Source: Streptococcus suis
Lineage (GTDB): Bacteria; Bacillota; Bacilli; Lactobacillales; Streptococcaceae
NCBI GenBank assembly: GCA_022354845.1
Contig: CP031970.1
Coordinates: 1,054,001-1,118,000, forward strand
Reading direction: 5' to 3'
DNA length: 64,000 bases
Within the stretch, counting starts at the first letter, position 1, and each line of letters starts with the position of its first letter. Under the pieces are notes generated by a model, which was given only the letters and a program-made list of their open reading frames with translations, had not been told where the DNA came from and did not search any database. The position numbers were made by a program, and so were the translations under genes. Positions 58,838-64,000 of the stretch are shown here, in pieces.

Positions 58838-60574
58838 CTATTCTTCTGTCAAAGATTGACGGTTGAGCTGAGAATTCGCGATTTCACTATAAATCTCGTT
58901 GTTCTCCATCAATTCATTGTGGGTTCCGCGACCAACAATTTCACCTTCATTCAGTACAATGATTTGGTCTGCATCCATAATGGTTCCAACACGTTGGGCC
59001 ACAATCAACACTGTCGCATTTTCCGTTACTTCCTTCAAACGACTCCGCAAAATTGCATCCGTCTTATAATCCAATGCTGAGAAGGAATCATCAAAAATGT
59101 AAATATCCGGCTTCTTCACAATAGCACGCGCAATCGAAAGACGTTGTTTCTGCCCACCAGACAAATTGCTTCCGCCCTCAGCAAGATGGGTGTCAAATTT
59201 CTCTTCCTTGCTCTCGATAAATTCTTTAGCTTGAGCCACATCCGTCGCTTCGTGAAGCTCCATAAGACTAGCATCTACCTTACCGTACTTTAAGTTTTCC
59301 GCGATAGTTCCGGTAAATAGCAGAGCTTTCTGCGGAATAAAACCAATCTTACTACGAAGTGCTTTTAGATTGTAACGTCTGACATCCACACCGTCCACCA
59401 AGATACGACCAAGTGTCACATCATAGAAACGTGGAATCAAGTTGACCAAGGAAGACTTGCCAGAACCTGTTGAACCAATAAAGGCAATGGTTTCACCGGG
59501 CTTAGCCTTAAATGAAATATTGTGTAGAACAGGCGACTCCGTTTCCCCTGGATAAGCAAAGGTCACATTTTCAAATTCCAAATAACCACGTGAATCAGTC
59601 TCAGTTATGCCATCTTCATTCTTAGAAATGGAAATGGACATATCCAAGACTTCCTGAATCCGATGACTCGATACCGACATACGTGGATACATGTTAAACA
59701 AGTTAGCAAAGAGCAAGAAAGAGAAAAGTGCATGGAAACTATATTCAATAAAGGCTACCAAATCACCAATTTGTAAACTGCCCTCCTGTAGAGGAGTCAA
59801 AGCAAACCAAATGATTGACACGATCATAGCAATGATAATCTGCACAAACAAGGGCTCCGTCAACCCAGTAAGGTTGAAAAGCTTTTTAGATGTTTCTGTA
59901 TATTGTTCATTGACATCTGAAAAACGCTCTTCCTGAAACTCCTCGCGCGTAAATGCACGAATGACACGAAGTCCCATTAAGTTCTCACGAACATACTGGT
60001 TAATGGTATCCAACCGTTTTTGTTGTTTTTCGGATAAGGGACGTGTTTTAGTCGCAACATAATAGATAACGAAAATAAGGAAGGGAATAGCGACCGCCAC
60101 TGTCCATGCTAAACTTGGACTCGTAACCAAGGTCATCACAACGCTGGCTACCATCATCAGCGGAGTAATAATTCCCAATTTCAAAACCATTTCAGAGAAT
60201 TGCATCAAAACAAAGGCATCATTTGTCATACGAGCAACTAGGGAAGAAACACCAATTTGCTCGTATTCATGATGAGAATAGTCTTGGATTTTCTCATACA
60301 TATCATTCCGAATATCTTTTACGATAGTTGTCGTTAACTTCCCAGCTGCATAAGTCAAAATCATCCGACCAGCAATTCCTAATAAGACAATAAACCCCAT
60401 CATCCCAGCCCAGAAATAGAGCTGACTGGCATCATTTTTGGTAATACCTTGGTCAATCATCCTTGCCAAAAATGTAGGCAAGCCTAAGTTTACTACAACA
60501 AATAAAATAGCTCCCAACAAATCTAATGCTAACCATTTTGGATATTTTTTCCAATAAGTCCAAATCAGATTCAT
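58838..60574 (-). CDS. Heterodimeric ABC exporter, subunit with non-catalytic Walker B
   Basis: A 578-residue half-transporter: six membrane helices, Walker A GSTGSGKSSLV, consensus signature LSGGQKQRLSIARA, and Walker B IYIFDDSFSALD, where Asp replaces the catalytic Glu. Complementary to the partner's degenerate signature, as expected of a heterodimer. ATG 60574 follows GAAAGGATGAAAAG. Confidence 0.9.
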   Translation of the reverse strand: MNLIWTYWKKYPKWLALDLLGAILFVVVNLGLPTFLARMIDQGITKNDASQLYFWAGMMGFIVLLGIAGRMILTYAAGKLTTTIVKDIRNDMYEKIQDYSHHEYEQIGVSSLVARMTNDAFVLMQFSEMVLKLGIITPLMMVASVVMTLVTSPSLAWTVAVAIPFLIFVIYYVATKTRPLSEKQQKRLDTINQYVRENLMGLRVIRAFTREEFQEERFSDVNEQYTETSKKLFNLTGLTEPLFVQIIIAMIVSIIWFALTPLQEGSLQIGDLVAFIEYSFHALFSFLLFANLFNMYPRMSVSSHRIQEVLDMSISISKNEDGITETDSRGYLEFENVTFAYPGETESPVLHNISFKAKPGETIAFIGSTGSGKSSLVNLIPRFYDVTLGRILVDGVDVRRYNLKALRSKIGFIPQKALLFTGTIAENLKYGKVDASLMELHEATDVAQAKEFIESKEEKFDTHLAEGGSNLSGGQKQRLSIARAIVKKPDIYIFDDSFSALDYKTDAILRSRLKEVTENATVLIVAQRVGTIMDADQIIVLNEGEIVGRGTHNELMENNEIYSEIANSQLNRQSLTEE

Positions 60575-60596
60575 CTTTTCATCCTTTCTATATGTT

Positions 60597-60613
60597 AAAA
60601 GGGGCAAGGCCCC
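60597..60613 (-). terminator. Second of two tandem terminators after khpA
   Basis: GGGGC / GCCCC with a three-base loop followed by TTTT on the minus strand. It lies 23 bases before the ABC start codon. Confidence 0.65.
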
Positions 60614-60626
60614 TGACTGTAAATTT

Positions 60627-60648
60627 AAAAGCCACCAAAAGGTGACTT
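60627..60648 (-). terminator. First of two tandem terminators after khpA
   Basis: AAAGTCACC / GGTGGCTTT with a TTTT loop, followed by TTTAAATTT on the minus strand, directly after the khpA stop. Confidence 0.65.
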
Positions 60649-60649
60649 T

Positions 60650-60892
60650 CTATTCTTTCTCGTCGATCACTAAACGAACTTTTTTATCACTTGTAGGGAC
60701 AGAATAAACAATCGTTCTGATTGCAGAAATGGTACGTCCTTTTTTACCGATGACACGGCCGATGTCCGATTGATCTAAATCCAAATGGTATTCTAAGAAT
60801 TCAGGTGTATCAACGATTTTAATCGTCAAGTTTTCAGGCTGTGAAATCAAAGGTTTCACAATCGCAATAATGAGATTTTCAATCATGTCCAT
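60650..60892 (-). CDS. khpA: KH-domain RNA-binding protein KhpA
   Basis: An 80-residue single KH-domain protein with the GxxG loop in [16 protein letters not shown]. In pneumococcus KhpA with KhpB/EloR controls cell elongation through RNA binding. It follows rpsP by 21 bases, the usual order. Confidence 0.93.
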   Translation of the reverse strand: MDMIENLIIAIVKPLISQPENLTIKIVDTPEFLEYHLDLDQSDIGRVIGKKGRTISAIRTIVYSVPTSDKKVRLVIDEKE

Positions 60893-60913
60893 AAGTGTTC
60901 TCGCTTACTGTTC

Positions 60914-61186
60914 TTATTTAGAGAATTTTTGTTCGTGGAATTTTTTCAATACGCCAGCGTGTGAAAGAAGAGCACGAACAGTGTCAGATGGTTGTGCACC
61001 TTTTGCCAACCACTCAAGTACACGTTCTTCTTTAAGAGTTACTGAGTTTTCAGCCAAAAGTGGGTTGTAAGTACCAACTGTTTCAATGAAACGACCATCA
61101 CGTGGTGCACGTGAGTCTGCAACGTTAATACGGTAGAAAGGTTTCTTTTTAGAACCCATTCGAGTCAAACGGATTTTTACTGCCAT
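60914..61186 (-). CDS. rpsP: 30S ribosomal protein S16
   Basis: S16 (90 aa), recognised by [20 protein letters not shown] and VGTYNPL. First gene of the rpsP-khpA transcript. Its 5' leader contains the perfect palindrome AAATAGC-AGA-GCTATTT (61227-61243), which could be a fold involved in regulation. Confidence 0.97.
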   Translation of the reverse strand: MAVKIRLTRMGSKKKPFYRINVADSRAPRDGRFIETVGTYNPLLAENSVTLKEERVLEWLAKGAQPSDTVRALLSHAGVLKKFHEQKFSK

Positions 61187-61255
61187 TTTTTAATGTCTCT
61201 TTTCTTTTAATTTTTATTATTCGGTGAAATAGCAGAGCTATTTAGCACATGTTCT

Positions 61256-61283
61256 ATTATAACACACTTTAACAGTGTGTCAA
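61256..61283 (-). promoter_or_regulatory. rpsP promoter between two palindromes
   Basis: TTGACA, 16 bases, TATAAT on the minus strand. ACACACT/AGTGTGT (61262-61280 region) fills the spacer and GTGTCAAG/CTTGACAC overlaps the -35. Confidence 0.8.
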
Positions 61284-61314
61284 GAAAAAAACTTGACACT
61301 TTTTAAAAATTTTA

Positions 61315-61620
61315 TTAATCCAGCATATCCGCTAGTTCTCTCAGTTGACTTGCTAAATTCGGGCGGTCAAAAAGCAAATTATAGACTCCATCTTCACTCA
61401 ATACACCGCAAGGAATACCATCAAAATAACCCTTATTGGATAAATCAAGATCTTCCATATAGGTCTGGCTTTGATAATAATCTAGTAACCGTAAATAACT
61501 TGATTGTGCCTGATTGAGTTGGGTAACACTATCAGCAAGGGACTTGTTCATCTCCAGATGCATATTAAATATTTTTTCCATCTCCTCGATACGTTTCCTA
61601 ACTTCCATACAATCCGCCAT
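61315..61620 (-). CDS. DUF4298 family protein
   Basis: A 101-residue helical protein with the family's DYYQSQTYMEDLDLSNKGYF and PCGVLSEDGVYNLL blocks. Function unknown. ATG 61620 overlaps the pcp stop as TGATG; GGAGGTG in the pcp end serves as ribosome site. Confidence 0.8.
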   Translation of the reverse strand: MADCMEVRKRIEEMEKIFNMHLEMNKSLADSVTQLNQAQSSYLRLLDYYQSQTYMEDLDLSNKGYFDGIPCGVLSEDGVYNLLFDRPNLASQLRELADMLD

Positions 61621-62267
61621 CAATGTGTTGCACCTCCAACGTTCTTCACATCCTCTTTGCCTTTAAATGCAACTATTGCTCCAATGGATGCTTCAACTCC
61701 TCTGACAATATCGGCTAGAGGCATAGAGGCAAAGCCTGGTTTGTCAAGAACCTGATCCGGTAGAAACGGAATATGAAGAAAACCAGCCTTAGTCTTTGGA
61801 ATTTGTTTATCAGCTAAGTAAAGAGCTTGGTACATGAGATGGTTGCAGACAAAGGTCCCTGCGGTATTAGAAACAGAGGCTGGAAGACCTGCTGCACGAA
61901 TAGCTTCAACCATTGCTTTGATGGGTAAGGTTGAAAAATAAGCAGGTTGCCCATCTTCACGAATCATAGTGTCAATTGGTTGTTGTCCTAAATTATCTGG
62001 AATGCGAGCATCGTCTTGATTAATGGCTACACGCTCAGGTGTTAATTCCGTCCTTCCACCAGCCTGTCCAATACATAGCACAATATCTGGTACATACTTA
62101 ACCATGGCTTTTTCAAGAACACTTGCGGCTTGATAAAAAACAGTTGGAATCTCCTCAAGAAGAATCTCTGCGCCTGCAATCTGCTTTGGTAAAGATTTAA
62201 TGACCTCCAGTGCAGGATTGATAGACTCACCTCCAAATGGATCAAAACCAGTTACTAATATTTTCAT
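61620..62267 (-). CDS. pcp: Pyrrolidone-carboxylate peptidase
   Basis: Pcp (215 aa), C15 cysteine peptidase that removes N-terminal pyroglutamate. Catalytic Glu in [17 protein letters not shown], Cys in [12 protein letters not shown] and His in [20 protein letters not shown] precedes the ATG. Follows the methyltransferase gene by 7 bases. Confidence 0.95.
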   Translation of the reverse strand: MKILVTGFDPFGGESINPALEVIKSLPKQIAGAEILLEEIPTVFYQAASVLEKAMVKYVPDIVLCIGQAGGRTELTPERVAINQDDARIPDNLGQQPIDTMIREDGQPAYFSTLPIKAMVEAIRAAGLPASVSNTAGTFVCNHLMYQALYLADKQIPKTKAGFLHIPFLPDQVLDKPGFASMPLADIVRGVEASIGAIVAFKGKEDVKNVGGATH

Positions 62268-62274
62268 TCTGTTC

Positions 62275-63030
62275 TCACTCCTTCAAACGAATTTCTCCAT
62301 AATGAAATTTTTGACTGGGTCTTACATGACGTTTAAAGCCAAATTCTTCAAAAACACTGTCTCTGAAATGAGCCTTGACAAGAATTTTTTCCCTTGCAAC
62401 CCGTTTTGCCTCAAGAAGCAACTCTTTTGACAATCGACTTCCGTCAGCCATCTGCACTAAACCAGAAAGATTGTTTGATTCCTTGATTTCTTCTGAAAAC
62501 ATGGGATCAAAGTAAATGACATCAACAGAGTTATCTATTTGTTCTTTCAGATAGGTCAAACTATCTATCCATTTGGTTTGAATGGATCGCATAGCACAAT
62601 CCACCAGCACATTACTACTGTTGAAATCCTGTAAACCACGACTAACAATAAAATGAATAAGCCGTGAACTCTCCAAGGATGTCACCTGATGACCTGCACT
62701 AGCTAATACAATACTATCAGAAGCTAGTCCCATGGTACAATCTAAAATCGTTTTCTTTGATGGCCCAATTAGATCTAATAGCGGATCATGTCCTGCTTTT
62801 ATTCGCAACATCGCTGTGTCAGGGTGGAAAAAGAAGGTTTGACCATTTCTCTGCTCTAAAACAAGCTTATTTTGATAGAGCACAAGCACCTTTTCTACTT
62901 CTTTTAATAACGACGAAACGGACCGCTTGTTTCTTTTCAAGTATTCTATACCTAAATCCTCAGCCAGCTGTTTCGCCTTTGCAACAAGATTATCGTCCAT
63001 CCTCAGACTCGTAGTGATTATTACTTTCAT
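62275..63030 (-). CDS. Class I SAM-dependent methyltransferase (RsmJ/YpiP-like)
   Basis: A 251-residue protein with an N-terminal domain (residues 1-75), an AdoMet-binding block [19 protein letters not shown] and [10 protein letters not shown] as the catalytic D-P-x-F motif, which points to RsmJ-like rRNA guanine methyltransferases; the substrate is inferred. ATG 63030 ([13 protein letters not shown]) has no Shine-Dalgarno; a -10 element ends nine bases upstream, so the mRNA leader would be about three bases. Confidence 0.8.
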   Translation of the reverse strand: MKVIITTSLRMDDNLVAKAKQLAEDLGIEYLKRNKRSVSSLLKEVEKVLVLYQNKLVLEQRNGQTFFFHPDTAMLRIKAGHDPLLDLIGPSKKTILDCTMGLASDSIVLASAGHQVTSLESSRLIHFIVSRGLQDFNSSNVLVDCAMRSIQTKWIDSLTYLKEQIDNSVDVIYFDPMFSEEIKESNNLSGLVQMADGSRLSKELLLEAKRVAREKILVKAHFRDSVFEEFGFKRHVRPSQKFHYGEIRLKE

Positions 63031-63039
63031 ACTGTATCT

Positions 63040-63068
63040 AGTATACTCAAAAAACAGAATGAACTCAA
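63040..63068 (-). promoter_or_regulatory. Promoter of the methyltransferase-pcp transcript inside the carB terminator
   Basis: TTGAGT (63068-63063), 17 bases, TATACT (63045-63040) on the minus strand. The -35 is mostly the loop of the carB terminator and the T run is part of the spacer. Confidence 0.6.
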
Positions 63069-63079
63069 CATTCATCCTG
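63050..63079 (-). terminator. Terminator of carB
   Basis: CAGGATGAA / TTCATTCTG (one mismatch-like G-T pair) with a seven-base loop, followed by TTTTTT on the minus strand, 14 bases past the carB stop. Confidence 0.8.
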
Positions 63080-63092
63080 TTTTTAGGTCCTA

Positions 63093-64000
63093 TTAAATCG
63101 CCTGTGTCATGAAGCTACGGCTTTCTAGAACTTTAACCATGGCTTCAGCAGTATCAAGAGCTGTAAAGAGAGGAATTCCTCCTTCGATAGCAGAACTACG
63201 AATCACTTGTCCAGCACTATCTGCTACACGCTTTTTACCAACTGTGTTAATAATAGCTTGGACTTTCCCAGCTCGAACGAGACTAGGAATATCTTGATTT
63301 TCAGGATCTCCTAATTTTCCAATGAGCGTAACAGGTAAGCCATTTTCAATCAGATAGTCTGAAGTACCAACTGTCGCAAATAGACCATAACCCAATTCGT
63401 AGAACCGTTTTGCAAGAGCAAGGGCCTCTTCCTTATCTTCATCTGCAATAGTGAAGACGATGTTCCCAAATTCTTCTAAATGCTGGTAACTTGCTTCAAA
63501 AGCCTTATATAGGGCTTTTTCGAGTGTGGCGTCTGAGCCCATAATTTCACCAGTTGACTTCATTTCTGGGCCTAAAAGACTATCTACTTTAGCTAATTTT
63601 GAGAATGAGAAGACAGGAGCTTTGACATGGACTTGTTGACTTTCAGGATAGAGTCCATCTTCATAACCAAGTTCTGAAAGGCGTTGCCCCAAAATCAATT
63701 TCGTTGCCACTTGCGCCATCGGAATATCTGTTACTTTTGACAAGAATGGAACCGTACGACTGGCACGTGGATTTACCTCAATGACATAAACTATTTCGTC
63801 TTTGATGACAAACTGAATATTCATCATACCAATACAGTTCAAGCCGATAGCTAGACGTTTTGTATAATCCACAATCGTTTCTTGCACCTTTTTCGATAAA
63901 GTCTGTGGTGGATAAACTGCCATTGAGTCTCCTGAGTGAACCCCAGCACGTTCAATGTGCTCCATGATACCAGGAATTAAAACATCAGTACCATCTGATA
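63093..64000 (-). CDS. carB: Carbamoyl-phosphate synthase large subunit, C-terminal part
   Basis: The last ~302 residues of CarB, open to the window edge. The second ATP-grasp half is seen in [23 protein letters not shown] and [17 protein letters not shown], then the MGS-like allosteric domain ([19 protein letters not shown]). It makes carbamoyl phosphate for pyrimidines and arginine. The start lies outside the window. Confidence 0.96.
   Translation of the reverse strand, partial: SDGTDVLIPGIMEHIERAGVHSGDSMAVYPPQTLSKKVQETIVDYTKRLAIGLNCIGMMNIQFVIKDEIVYVIEVNPRASRTVPFLSKVTDIPMAQVATKLILGQRLSELGYEDGLYPESQQVHVKAPVFSFSKLAKVDSLLGPEMKSTGEIMGSDATLEKALYKAFEASYQHLEEFGNIVFTIADEDKEEALALAKRFYELGYGLFATVGTSDYLIENGLPVTLIGKLGDPENQDIPSLVRAGKVQAIINTVGKKRVADSAGQVIRSSAIEGGIPLFTALDTAEAMVKVLESRSFMTQAI

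Overview
The window reads as Streptococcus chromosome, most likely S. suis or a close relative. The evidence is low GC, streptococcal gene order (parE/parC with divergent plsY; prfA-prmC-sua5-glyA; folA-clpX-engB; murB-potABCD; fruR-fruK-fruA; rpsP-khpA and rimM-trmD), AGGAGG ribosome sites and short palindromic intergenic repeats of the kind seen in S. suis. This assignment rests on protein and synteny recognition, not on a search. Almost every gene is on the minus strand. The plus-strand genes are plsY, a damaged unknown gene, a small tautomerase and a polysaccharide deacetylase.

Layout. 1-0.9 kb: C-terminally cut membrane-anchored beta-propeller-like protein. 1.1-8 kb: parE to parC, the two topoisomerase IV genes, separated by a decay zone with a broken Fic gene, an intact DUF1232 gene, a broken GNAT acetyltransferase and a broken RelA/SpoT-domain gene. 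8.2-12 kb: plsY, a palindrome cluster, a frameshifted gene, a HIRAN pseudogene, a lipoprotein and an SDR oxidoreductase. 12-15.1 kb: a secreted alpha-amylase with three starch-binding modules, two cre sites and a leader hairpin. 15.2-21.5 kb: lysozyme-like protein, nucleoid-associated protein, glyA, sua5, prmC, prfA, tdk. 21.6-31 kb: Excalibur pseudogene, tautomerase, lepA, ndk, engB, clpX, folA, thyA, glucokinase. 31-40.4 kb: Uup-type ABC-F, cca, dapB, DegV, DUF1149 and the fructose operon. 40.6-47.4 kb: hisC, MATE pump, a 0.5 kb palindrome array, guaC, nth and a ClC transporter. 47.5-54.6 kb: potDCBA-murB, thrB, hom. 54.6-64 kb: deacetylase, trmD, rimM, a heterodimeric ABC exporter, khpA, rpsP, pcp, a methyltransferase and the 3' part of carB.

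How it fits together. Most genes are housekeeping: DNA topology and repair, translation termination and tRNA modification, nucleotide synthesis (thyA, folA, tdk, ndk, guaC, carB), sugar uptake under catabolite control (amylase, fru, glk) and polyamine uptake. There is no prophage, IS element, CRISPR array, tRNA or rRNA that I can see.

Most notable signals. (1) ParC codon 79 is TAC (Tyr) inside the quinolone-resistance region, where Ser is the usual residue. (2) Several genes (plsY, thyA, nth, the 9.2 kb gene, nearly the 62 kb methyltransferase) have no Shine-Dalgarno and an extended -10 element exactly or almost one TSS distance from the ATG, which predicts leaderless mRNAs. (3) Three promoters lie inside the terminator of the gene upstream. 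(4) Two copies of a ~110 bp imperfect palindrome end a few bases before the parC and prfA start codons and take the place of a ribosome site; their central stems differ in sequence but keep the fold. (5) A 0.5 kb array of perfect hairpins at 43.3-43.8 kb has a smaller relative at 8.9 kb. (6) At least six genes are broken, several by single-base losses in homopolymers, so assembly error has to be excluded.
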